Of a stretch of 64,000 nucleotides of DNA, positions 30,141 through 37,980 are shown piece after piece. The position numbers were made by a program, and so were the translations under genes. The first letter of the stretch is position 1. Each line of letters starts with the position of its first letter. The notes beneath the pieces are model-generated. The model was given only the letters and a program-made list of their open reading frames with translations. It searched no databases and was not told the DNA's origin. The DNA is from Bartonella sp. AU55XJBT (GTDB taxonomy: Bacteria; Pseudomonadota; Alphaproteobacteria; Rhizobiales; Rhizobiaceae), in the NCBI RefSeq assembly GCF_028618525.1, contig NZ_JAQITC010000012.1, forward strand, positions 1-64,000, written 5' to 3'.

Positions 30141-30766
30141 GACGCTAACTCCTTGATTTCCGCTGCAACAGCTTCAATCTCTGCGGCTGCTGGTCCTTGC
30201 TTATCAACTTCGTAAACAGCCTTTCCCTGAGCTGCTGCCTCTGCAAAAATCACACGTTGTGCAACGCTAGAAGAAAGAACACGCACGGGATATATGCCAA
30301 GAGCTTCGTTCACATCACGCCCTATCGCTGTATTAACAATTTTACGATTAACAACAAAAGCAGACTTGAGATTTTCTTTATAAACGCGTGCTTCGTCAAT
30401 CAGCTTTACAATTCCATCAGCAGCCCAAATATCATAGGGACTAGGCAAAACAGGGATAAGCACAAAATCCGAAGCCATAAGAGCACTACGCGCAAGATCC
30501 GTCACACGCGGTGGACCATCAATAATAATATGATCATAACTATGACCAATCTGTGCAATCTCTTTGTGAACCGTTGCACGCGGTAAACCAATAACGGAAA
30601 ATAAAGGAGCATCTTCACGCGCAGCTGCCCAATCCAATGCGCTCCCCTGCGGATCAACATCAATCAGCAATACCCGTGCACCGGCACGGGAAAAACTAGC
30701 CGCCAGATTCACGCTCAACGTGGTTTTTCCGACACCCCCTTTTTGATTCAAAAGTCCAATGATCAT
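30137..30766 (-). CDS. parA: ParA-family partition ATPase (209 aa)
   Basis: A short ParA without an N-terminal HTH. The deviant Walker A KGGVGKTTL at about residues 9-17 carries the signature lysine; DVDPQG (about 37-42) and IIIDGPPR (about 77-84) give the other nucleotide-binding motifs. Size and partner match type Ib plasmid partition (ParA plus RHH protein) rather than the chromosomal ParA/ParB pair. The operon lies between an integrase relic and EexN lipoproteins, consistent with an integrated or fossil plasmid. Both genes are intact, so the ATPase is probably still made. Confidence 0.93.
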   Translation of the reverse strand: MIIGLLNQKGGVGKTTLSVNLAASFSRAGARVLLIDVDPQGSALDWAAAREDAPLFSVIGLPRATVHKEIAQIGHSYDHIIIDGPPRVTDLARSALMASDFVLIPVLPSPYDIWAADGIVKLIDEARVYKENLKSAFVVNRKIVNTAIGRDVNEALGIYPVRVLSSSVAQRVIFAEAAAQGKAVYEVDKQGPAAAEIEAVAAEIKELAS

Positions 30767-30776
30767 TCGTTACGTC

Positions 30777-30810
30777 TTTCAGTATTATCGTTTTTACGAT
30801 AATACTGAAA
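30777..30810 (-). promoter_or_regulatory. Perfect inverted repeat before parA (operator candidate)
   Basis: TTTCAGTATTATCGT and its exact complement separated by TTTT: 15-bp arms, 11 bp upstream of the parA start. The half-site core TTTACGATAA recurs as TTTTACGATAAAAAC at about 30858-30872. Repeats like these are bound by RHH partners in autoregulated parAG-type operons; it could also be part of the partition site. Confidence 0.7.
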
Positions 30811-30884
30811 ACAACAAAAGAAGCAAGTATCCAACACGCGCAAAACAACCATTTCTCTTAATTTTTACGATAAAAACGACAGCC

Positions 30885-31275
30885 CGCAATTTTATCTCGA
30901 GAATATTCTTTTAGCATGAACGCCCCCAATATTATGAAGGTGGTGGTTCTTGAAGAATTGAATGAAAGAACCGAAATCATAAAGAGAGTTACCTTTTATA
31001 ACGACTAATCCATTGAGTGCCACCATTTTTGCGCTTATGAAGAAGCAAACCGCTCCCATCACACAACTTTTCCATCTCGTGGCTATTACACAAAGCCCTT
31101 GTCCCTTGAAACGGTTCATAAAAAGGCATTTTTCTCCCCTCTTTCTTGTACAGTTTCACTCCACATGATGGCTCCCACTTATAAGCAAGAGATCTTGTCT
31201 GATGCAACATGGAACAGACTTAAAATAAGGGAATTTTACGGTATTCAGGCTTCTAATTTAAGTTAAATAAAGTTA
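30885..31275 (-). pseudogene. Integrase N-terminus relic, fragment 3 (best preserved)
   Basis: From ATG about 31126 (preceded by GAGGGGAGAAA) a frame reads MPFYEPFQGTRALCNSHEME then KLCDGSGLLLHKRKNGGTQW and ISRYKR, stopping at about 30989. The CDGSGLLL...GGTQWISRY block matches the Arm DNA-binding domain at the start of phage/island tyrosine integrases (DGxGLxL...G.K.W..RY). Shifting frame continues a few more residues (NSLYDFGSF) but the catalytic domain is absent. The dispersed repeat at 31220-31273 lies upstream. Family call from motif only. Confidence 0.5.
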
Positions 31276-31482
31276 TATTACCATTATAAATCAATGCATT
31301 ATCCAATATCGAATAACGAACATATTAGTGATATTTTGCACCTTACAACGCATTTTTCCAAGCAAGTCTTCTCGACAAAAAGAATATTTTTGTTAAAATG
31401 CCCTTGGAAAATCTCACCTTCTTCATGTCCTTTTATAGACCTGAGAGTATCGTAAAAATCATGCAATTGGGAATAAACAAAA

Positions 31483-31818
31483 ATGAATTTACAACAAATT
31501 GAACCTGATATTTTTATCAGCGCCCAAATTAGCATAGAAAATATTAAAACATTAGCAGAAGCTGGTTTTAAAACAATTATCTGTAACCGCCCCGATCATG
31601 AGGAACCTCATCAACCTGCTTTTTCGAGCATTAAAACGGTCGCAAATAACTATGGCATAAAAGCCTATTACCTTCCCATTTCGCCTCCGACCATAGAAAA
31701 ATCAGATGTTGAAACCATGCAAACAATTTTAAAAACAACCTCTCTGCCTCTCCTTGCCTATTGCCATTACGGAACGCGTTCGCTGCATCTTTATCGTTTA
31801 GCATGTCTTGAATCATAG
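31483..31818 (+). CDS. Blh/DUF442-type phosphatase-like protein (111 aa)
   Basis: A whole small domain of the beta-lactamase-hydrolase-like / TIGR01244 family, a dual-specificity-phosphatase fold. Motifs: ISAQISIENIKTLAEAGFKTIICNRPDHEEP at the N-terminal half and AYCHYGTRS at about residues 92-100, a P-loop-like Cys94-x5-Arg signature. Relatives are linked to sulfide/persulfide metabolism or act as phosphatases; the substrate here is unknown. It stands alone with a weak ribosome site (TTGGGAA). Intact length for the family. Confidence 0.85.
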   Translation: MNLQQIEPDIFISAQISIENIKTLAEAGFKTIICNRPDHEEPHQPAFSSIKTVANNYGIKAYYLPISPPTIEKSDVETMQTILKTTSLPLLAYCHYGTRSLHLYRLACLES

Positions 31819-32197
31819 GTTTCATAGGCTTCCCATCCACTCTAAAAGATGAAGATTCTTAAATTCATACAGATCTGTACATGATAATCTGTCAGCAATC
31901 TTTGTCTTGTACTCCCCACTCAGGCTTCCTACTTCATAAAGCTCTTTGATAAAGTGATCAACTTTTAAAATAAAAAAGTCATCGATTTTAAATTTTATGA
32001 AACTCTAAGGTTAAAAGCGCAAGAAATTAAAAAAACAGTTCTTCTTTTTCTTCTCATCTCTTCTTGCAAAAGATTCTGTATCCTTATTCATTTACGATTC
32101 ATCATGAATTTTAACGGATCAGAAAGAAACAAGCAGTAAAGTTTTAATTGACAACAAAAGCCATACAATTAACTTTGCAATAACTTTGAAAAAGACA
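31819..32197. other. Gene-free interval
   Basis: About 380 bp between the Blh-like gene and a small membrane gene. No gene, terminator or repeat is clear. Confidence 0.4.
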
Positions 32198-32359
32198 ATG
32201 CCTCAATCAGATCTTCAGATATTCGATTCTCCCTCTCAACAACGCAAAAAACATATATTCCGTGATGTTTTGGAATATATATTTGTGATGATCATTACTT
32301 TAAGTGCTATTTTAACAGCTCTTCTCTCTTTTTCAGATAAACTTAGAGCATATTTTTAA
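32198..32359 (+). CDS. Small single-span membrane protein (53 aa)
   Basis: ATG 32198 opens a frame MPQSDLQIFDSPSQQRKKHI, then FRDVLEYIFVMIITLSAILTA with a clear transmembrane segment (about residues 26-45) and a short basic tail DKLRAYF. It converges on ribF and overlaps its 3' end by 17 bp. Positive residues precede the span, so the N-terminus should stay in the cytoplasm. The family is not recognised; there is no strong ribosome site, so moderate confidence. Confidence 0.5.
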   Translation: MPQSDLQIFDSPSQQRKKHIFRDVLEYIFVMIITLSAILTALLSFSDKLRAYF

Positions 32360-33344
32360 AAGTAAGCAACCGATCCAACTTGGATAAGGGTTGAACTGTC
32401 TTTAAAATTTCTTTTGCTTTTTTTTCATCACGGTGCATTTGTGCAATCAAAGGTTCAAGTCCATCAAATTTTTCTTGTCCGCGCAAAAACTTGAAAAAAG
32501 AAACGGTACAGCTCTCCCCATAAAGGTCATCATTAAAGTCAAATAAATAGGTTTCCAAAAGGGGGGCCCCATCTTTAACAACCGTTGGACGACAGCCAAA
32601 ACTTGCAACCCCATCATATAAAATACCGTTGGCACGACGCAAACGCACCGCATAAACACCATGAGCCAAACAAACTTGAGGAGGTAACATCTGATTAGCG
32701 GTAGGGAATCCCAAAAGACGACCAAGTTTGTCGCCTTGAATAATATTGGAGCATACCCGATAGTGATAGCCTAACAAATGAGCGGCTTTGTCCACTTCTC
32801 CTTGTGAAAGAAGTTGCCGAATAAAACTAGAAGAAATGATCAACGATTGTGAATCTTGAGAATGAGAAACGCTAGGAACTTGCACGACCTGAAATCCAAT
32901 TTCTTCTCCTCTTTGGCAAAGAAGGTGGACATTTCCACTTTTCTGATGACCGAATTGAAAATTTTCGCCTGTCACCACAACAGAAACATCAAAAGCTTCC
33001 TTTAAAATCGCCTTGATAAATTCATCCGCTGAAAGAGCAGCAAACTGAGCATCAAAGGGCTGTTCAATCACGCCATCAAAGCCCAGAATTTTAAAAATTT
33101 CAGCTTTTTCAGCCGCCTCTGTCAAACGATAGACAGGTACTGAACGTTGAAAAAAACTTCTTGGATGCGGTTCAAAAGTTAAAACAACAGCGGGTTTCTT
33201 TTTTATCCGTGCAAAATCAAGTGCTTTTTGCAACACCCCCTGATGCCCACAATGAACACCATCAAAATTTCCAAGTGCCAACACGGCTCCCCGCCAAACT
33301 GAGGGAAAGGTATGAATTCCCTGAAGACGCAAAAAATTAGCCAT
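32343..33344 (-). CDS. ribF: Bifunctional riboflavin kinase / FAD synthetase (333 aa)
   Basis: Converts riboflavin to FMN and then FAD in the cytoplasm. The N-terminal nucleotidyltransferase domain shows LALGNFDGVHCGHQ at about residues 22-35 (the HxGH-like motif) and the TFEPHPRSFF block; the C-terminal kinase domain has GRLLGFPTANQ and GVASFGCRPT. Start at 33344 (MANFLRLQGI) overlaps the stop of the preceding gene as TAATG, which favours it over the upstream ATG at 33359. Length is normal for alphaproteobacterial RibF. Core housekeeping gene. Confidence 0.96.
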   Translation of the reverse strand: MANFLRLQGIHTFPSVWRGAVLALGNFDGVHCGHQGVLQKALDFARIKKKPAVVLTFEPHPRSFFQRSVPVYRLTEAAEKAEIFKILGFDGVIEQPFDAQFAALSADEFIKAILKEAFDVSVVVTGENFQFGHQKSGNVHLLCQRGEEIGFQVVQVPSVSHSQDSQSLIISSSFIRQLLSQGEVDKAAHLLGYHYRVCSNIIQGDKLGRLLGFPTANQMLPPQVCLAHGVYAVRLRRANGILYDGVASFGCRPTVVKDGAPLLETYLFDFNDDLYGESCTVSFFKFLRGQEKFDGLEPLIAQMHRDEKKAKEILKTVQPLSKLDRLLTFKNML

Positions 33345-34189
33345 TACTGAAGTGCCCACATGATTGCTTGTGGCCTATAACCATAACGTTCGAGAGAAGA
33401 ATGCAAAGCTTGCTTATCGACCACACCATTTTGCATATAATCATAACGATGAATCCCCCCCATAATATAAAGAGCATCAAGACCAAACTGAGCCGCCCCT
33501 TTAATATCCGTCAAAAGACCATCACCAATCGCTAAAACTTTAGTTTTTTCTACTATTCCACGCATTTTTTGGAGTTTTTCAAAGGCACACTCATAAATAG
33601 GTGCATGAGGTTTTCCAGCAATACGGACTTCCCCTCCTAATTGTTGATAAAGACGTGCCAATGCGCCGGCACACCAAAATTCCTTATTCCCATAATGGAC
33701 AATCACATCTGGATTAGCACAAATAAACGGTAAATTCCGCGCCCTTATGCGACGAAACATCGCCTCATAAGCAGAGGGTTCTTCCTCCAAATCTTCGAGA
33801 AAACCGCTACAAACGACAACAGAAGCCTCTCTCTCTTCAACAAATTCACACGTCAATCCTTCAAACAACACCAAATCACGTTGAGGACCAATGAAAAAAA
33901 TTTTACGCGGTGCAGCACAAATGAGATCCCGCGTGACATCCCCTGACGTGATAATGGCATCATAATAGTCACGATGAACATTCATGCTTTGTAATTGGGC
34001 AGCAACATCTTCCCAGAGTCGAGGAGAATTGGTCAATAAAATGACCGTTTTTCCCATTTGTCGAATTTTATCCAACGCTTTCAACGCTGGTTCAAATGCC
34101 TGTACACCATTATGCACAACACCCCATACATCACAAAAAACAGCATCATAACGTTCTATAACAGTCTCAATATGGGTAAGTTCATTCAT
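33344..34189 (-). CDS. HAD-superfamily subfamily IIA hydrolase (281 aa)
   Basis: TIGR01459-type HAD phosphatase: nucleophile motif DVWGVVHNG at about residues 20-28, motif II LLTNSPR, and motif III/IV AIGDGLLTDIKGA near residue 225. Related to NagD/4-nitrophenylphosphatase-type enzymes; the substrate is unknown. Start chosen at 34189 (MNELTHIETVI) with AGATAGGTG upstream; a longer start at 34213 is possible. It is coupled to ribF by a one-base overlap, a pairing that suggests a role around flavin or nucleotide phosphates (inference). Confidence 0.92.
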   Translation of the reverse strand: MNELTHIETVIERYDAVFCDVWGVVHNGVQAFEPALKALDKIRQMGKTVILLTNSPRLWEDVAAQLQSMNVHRDYYDAIITSGDVTRDLICAAPRKIFFIGPQRDLVLFEGLTCEFVEEREASVVVCSGFLEDLEEEPSAYEAMFRRIRARNLPFICANPDVIVHYGNKEFWCAGALARLYQQLGGEVRIAGKPHAPIYECAFEKLQKMRGIVEKTKVLAIGDGLLTDIKGAAQFGLDALYIMGGIHRYDYMQNGVVDKQALHSSLERYGYRPQAIMWALQ

Positions 34190-34599
34190 GGTGCACCTAT
34201 CTCTATTTGTCATTGATCAAGCTGTTTTTTACTTCAAAACTACTTAGCGAAAGATAAGACTTCTGTCATCTGCTTTCTCAAACCATACCCCAACTTTACA
34301 TCATTTATTAAAAGTCATAAGCAATGATAAAATAAATAAGGGATCAAAAGCCCGTGAAAAACATTCAAGTTTTTATTTGGACAATAAACGGATAAGAACC
34401 CCAAATATCTCTTCTTATTTGATTAATAAGTAGAATGAGCAATAAAAACACTTAAAGATAAAGAATAAAATATTTCTTCCTCTCAAACGCAAAAATTATC
34501 GGAATATTTTGAACTGACAGAGGATTAGAACTATGCGCCATTGTACATCTTTTTTTCAGGAAAGATAAAAACATAGCGTTTATCCTATCCATAGAAGCT
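34190..34599. other. Gene-free interval
   Basis: About 400 bp upstream of the HAD gene and before the second Brt-like cassette. AT-rich; no gene seen. The promoter of the HAD-ribF operon must lie at its left end but I cannot pick it confidently. Confidence 0.4.
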
Positions 34600-35004
34600 T
34601 TCCCTTGCTACACATCACGCAGCACCATTCATGAAATGAAAACGAGCCTTGAGAAAGATTTTTTTAAAACAAGCAGCTGAAGTGACAAAAATCCAATCTA
34701 TTTTGTTTTTGTGTGTTGCATGAGGGGTATTCATTCGTGAAAGCTTTTCCCTCTCATCATAATATCTCAACCACATAAGAAAAACCATTTTGGTTATTAA
34801 AAACCTCTTTAGCTCTCCCCTAGGGAGCTTAATTTTAAACTCCACGGGATTTGTTGCTCCCTTCACCAAATGCAGGGCTGATGGCATAATTGTGATGAGC
34901 GATAAAAAATTGAAAAGAAAACAGCCTTTTATTAAAAAAGCTATCCGTCTCAAGAAAAACGATTTTTATTGCCAAGCTCTTAAAATTACTTTATGAATGG
35001 AGGT

Positions 35005-35209
35005 GTTTTAGTCGCATACGCAGCGACCAATAGGGCTCTAAAACCCGAAAGCTAAAATAAAAATTTACTCCGCTTTGCGGATATCCCGGAATTCCGGGAG
35101 ATTTTGTTATGTCCAAGTGCTGTAAGCACTAAAAGCAAAATGCTGATTTAGCTTCAGTTTTAGACTCCCGGAATACCAATGCGAGGGCGCTCGCAACCGG
35201 AGGGGGCAA
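35005..35209 (+). ncRNA. Structured leader RNA, Brt family (copy B)
   Basis: Same architecture as copy A with compensating base changes: TCTAAAAC (35037-35044) pairs with GTTTTAGA (35157-35164), GCTAAA (35051-35056) with TTTAGC (35147-35152), and CCG-CTTTG-CGG (35070-35080) replaces the CCCA/TGGG hairpin. The palindrome TCCCGGAATTCCGGGA (35084-35099) and the alternative partner CTCCCGGAAT (35165-35174) are conserved exactly, as is the TGCGAG/CTCGCA hairpin next to the ribosome site CCGGAGGGGG. The conserved alternative folds support a regulatory RNA. Confidence 0.7.
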
Positions 35210-35576
35210 ATGCAAGCTCAGAACCTTAATATTGATCTTTTTGTTGGTTGTTGGCAAAAAAATTCGCTTGAAGCGAAAAGTGTTGGGAATGTCTCAAAAA
35301 ACATTAGGGGACGCTTTAGGAGTAAGTTTTCAACAAATTCAAAAGTATGAAAAAGGCTTAAATCGTGTAAGCGCAGGACGTTTAAAGGAAATCTCCGATA
35401 TCCTAAAAGTTCCGGTTTCCTTTTTTTATGCGGATATCATCACAAAAGAAAACACCTCATACCATCATGAAGAAGTTGCATCAAGCAAAGAGGAATTTTT
35501 GCTTTTAAAAAGTTTTAGAATTCTTACCTCTGCCAAACAGAAAGCTATTTTAAAATTAATTTCTGATCAAAATTAA
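35210..35576 (+). pseudogene. XRE regulator (Trp-like) frameshifted by a 7-bp duplication
   Basis: The conserved start (ATG 35210, GGAGGGGG site) begins MQAQNLNIDLFVG as in copy A, but a tandem TTGTTGG-TTGTTGG (35241-35254; one unit in copy A) shifts the frame and it stops at 35348-35350 after 46 residues. The rest of the HTH domain and tail is intact in another frame to 35576 and could only be made from a TTG at 35232 that has no ribosome site, from slippage, or after loss of one repeat unit. The HTH region is otherwise as well kept as in copy A, so the event is recent or reversible. Confidence 0.8.
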
Positions 35577-35765
35577 AACGTTTTAAATGATACATTAATC
35601 TGCTTTCTATTGCTAAAAACAAAGCCCTGCAATTTATATCACAACGCGTTTTTTACAAGTTCTCCTTGATTGACTTCCTATGATATGAAACACAATATTT
35701 TCTTTTCATAAGCCTTCAAGCCGCTTCATCAATATTTCTCTGAAAATATCTCGCAACACATCATG

Positions 35766-36210
35766 GAAAGAATGCTCTCATTGAGCCATCATGAAAACAA
35801 TTTATGATACAAGCCTTAAATATTAAGTGACACTTCTTTTAACTGTTCCAAATTTGAAAAAGTTCTATCCTCTCCACCTCCCCTGTGTTTAAAAGGACCA
35901 GCTTATCTAATGTCTTGTCTAACAGTTCTACTTGGGCTAATATTCCCATCCCACAAAGAACAATGTTCCATAAGACTCTACGAGCAAAAACGTCCTAAAA
36001 AGTTAACTTCCTGCGCACCTTTAAGCACAAAAAACCTTCACTCCAGTCCAGCCTGTAAATAATGCAAGAATCCAGCTTTTTAAGTGAGCACATCAACTTG
36101 GGTTTATTTTATATCACCACCCTCAAAGAACAGCATTTTATGAGACTGTAAGGTTTGTCCTAATCTCACACATTTTTGCAATAAACATCACGTGAATATA
36201 ACAAGACCAA
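35766..36210. other. Gene-free interval with degenerate direct repeats
   Basis: About 440 bp with no gene. Two diverged ~100-bp direct repeats can be seen (about 35895-35998 and 36035-36165; shared ACTTGGG, CAAAGAACA and GAGACT strings). Confidence 0.4.
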
Positions 36211-36936
36211 TTATTGGCTTGCAAAGGGGTTATCAGATCCATGATCTCGTCGCCATTTTGAAGGTTCGGTGAAGTCGCTTGACCAAAGACCAATCTTGTT
36301 GTTACGTGCTTTTTCCTCTGCATGATGGTACTGTATTGGAATGGGATTTTTACCCTCCTTTGAGAGTACCAACATCCCTTCTGTAAGACCGGACTCGGCT
36401 AAATCAACCCCTTGAACAAAACATTGCGCATAATAAACACCATTGTGCATAAAAGCCCGCTTACAAGATAAATCCTGATCAAGTGTTTTGGTGACAAGCC
36501 AAGCCATTGTAACCACACCACAGGGCCATTCTTGATCCTTTAATTTTGCTTTTTGGCGAAGTGCGCATGTGTCCACACCATAAAGACGAATATCACGGGT
36601 CATATGGGATCGCCAAGATTGTGCAGAAGGCGTCAATAGTTTAAATGTAACCCCACTGGTAACCGATGCCCTCCCATGAAAAACAACGGTATTATTTGCA
36701 CCATCCCTTGATGCAATACTCTTCTGCCGATCAAGCGCTGGTTCATTTTTTTCTAATGACTGGTTTGTGATCAATTGACTTAAATTTTTTTCTTCTCGAT
36801 AAAGATCAACAATATCTTGGATATCTTGCGTTTTTAATGTTTCAAGAAAACTGAAATCTATTTTATCTTTATATTGGCTTAATCCCCACACTATGGAACC
36901 CATAATGTAAATAATAACAATCAATTTAAATAGCAT
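36211..36936 (-). CDS. SNase-like (thermonuclease-family) membrane-anchored protein (241 aa)
   Basis: An N-terminal hydrophobic segment (MLFKLIVIIYIMGSIVWGL) serves as signal anchor. A staphylococcal-nuclease-like beta-barrel follows at about residues 105-225: IRLYGVDTCALRQ, WPCGVVTMAWL, VDLAESGLTEGMLVLS and HHAEEKARNNKIGLW match the conserved order RLxGIDxPE...A...L. The catalytic Arg/Glu/Arg set of true nucleases is not clearly complete (VDTCALRQ in place of IDxPExxQ), so activity is doubtful. It is divergent from virB2 across a 390-bp regulatory region; a role with the secretion system is possible but unproven. Confidence 0.75.
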   Translation of the reverse strand: MLFKLIVIIYIMGSIVWGLSQYKDKIDFSFLETLKTQDIQDIVDLYREEKNLSQLITNQSLEKNEPALDRQKSIASRDGANNTVVFHGRASVTSGVTFKLLTPSAQSWRSHMTRDIRLYGVDTCALRQKAKLKDQEWPCGVVTMAWLVTKTLDQDLSCKRAFMHNGVYYAQCFVQGVDLAESGLTEGMLVLSKEGKNPIPIQYHHAEEKARNNKIGLWSSDFTEPSKWRRDHGSDNPFASQ

Positions 36937-37328
36937 CTCTTAACACGCTCGCTCAAAAAATTCATTGTTTTTTATCCTTTCACATTATTTACTAGCAATC
37001 CCCTTGTTTTTAAAGAAAAAATCGAAATACCTGTGTTACACATTAACTACATTTTGTAAAGAATAATATTTTTTCTTGCCGTGTTTTAATATTGTTGTCC
37101 TAACCATAAACACAACTTAAAATTGCCATTTTCATATAACACAATCTCAGTTTGAAAAGACTTCTGTCTCTTTAAGAAAAGCGTTTGAGAGTGAAAAAAT
37201 CCACGATCAAGACTTTAAAAACAAAAAAACGAGGAGTTTAAACTGTCAAAAATAACAGAATTCTCCAGTTGTTAGAGGCAATGAAATGTCGACAGGTGAA
37301 CAAATATTGTTTGTTAAAGAGAGGTAAA
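36937..37328 (+). promoter_or_regulatory. virB operon promoter region
   Basis: The 390 bp between divergent genes must carry the virB promoter. In Bartonella the operon is activated by the BatR/BatS two-component system and by RpoH1 (established knowledge), but I cannot assign the binding sites from sequence alone. The leader ends in GAGAGGTAAA before virB2. Confidence 0.4.
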
Positions 37329-37649
37329 ATGACAGATAATAGATTTCAAAACATCATTTTTATCGTGACCATGCTGCTTTTTACAGCAGTATTTTTGTCC
37401 GATCTTTCTTATGCTGCTTCTGCTCATAATGGAGGTGGTCTAGGGAATCTTGATGGTGTTTTAGGCAACATTGTCACAATGATGACGGGTCCAACAGCAA
37501 GACTCATTGCCATTATATGTGTTGCTGCTGTGGGTATTGGCTGGATGTACGGCTTTATTGACTTACGCAAAGCAGCTTACTGTGTTCTGGGTATTGCGAT
37601 TGTTTTTGGGGCTCCTGCCCTCGTCACAAAACTAGCAGGTACAGCATAA
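37329..37649 (+). CDS. virB2: VirB2 major pilin (106 aa)
   Basis: The start at 37329 follows GAGAGG. A signal segment ends at LSYAASA, and two hydrophobic helices (about residues 48-70 and 76-97) are joined by a short FIDLRKAA loop, the standard VirB2 pilin layout. It polymerises into the T4SS pilus. First gene of the virB operon; its stop directly precedes the ATG of virB3. Alternative start 37269 or 37284 would only lengthen the signal. Confidence 0.93.
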   Translation: MTDNRFQNIIFIVTMLLFTAVFLSDLSYAASAHNGGGLGNLDGVLGNIVTMMTGPTARLIAIICVAAVGIGWMYGFIDLRKAAYCVLGIAIVFGAPALVTKLAGTA

Positions 37650-37958
37650 ATGAACGAAGATACCCTTTTCTTGGCCTGTACACGGCCGGCCATGTTTGCT
37701 GGTGTTACAATGGAAGCCATGGCGCTCAATGTCATGGCAACGTCCATTCTCTTTATTTTGACCAGTGATTTTACCATGTTTGGTTTAGGCATTGGGATGC
37801 ACTTTATTTTACGTGAAGTGACAAAATATGATCACAACCAATTTCGCGTATTATTTGCGTGGCTCAATACAAGAGGAAAACAAAAAAATCTCAGCCGATG
37901 GGGAGGAGGTTCTACCTCCCCCTTACGCCTTGTGCGCACTTATAAGGAACTACGCTGA
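37650..37958 (+). CDS. virB3: VirB3 inner-membrane component (102 aa)
   Basis: Begins one base after the virB2 stop. MNEDTLFLACTRPAMFAGVTMEA is the VirB3 signature (LxxAxTRPxxxxGV), followed by a long hydrophobic segment (about residues 26-52). VirB3 associates with VirB4 in the inner membrane complex. The C-terminal polar tail (LVRTYKELR) ends shortly before the virB4 start. Normal length. Confidence 0.93.
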   Translation: MNEDTLFLACTRPAMFAGVTMEAMALNVMATSILFILTSDFTMFGLGIGMHFILREVTKYDHNQFRVLFAWLNTRGKQKNLSRWGGGSTSPLRLVRTYKELR

Positions 37959-37980
37959 AGGAATAAAACCGGTGAAACAG

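Larger units (their letters stand above)
34600..35765 (+). repeat. Brt-like RNA/XRE cassette, copy B
   Basis: Aligns with 22130-23350 through the degenerate upstream half, the leader RNA, the regulator and 3' flank. Similarity is highest in the leader and the coding sequence and lower in the first 400 bp, so selection has acted on the RNA and protein parts. Confidence 0.75.

Noticed and set aside
37828..37980. Upstream extension of virB4 to 37828
   Set aside because: It would overlap virB3 by 130 bp; the start at 37981 gives the usual VirB4 length and N-terminus.
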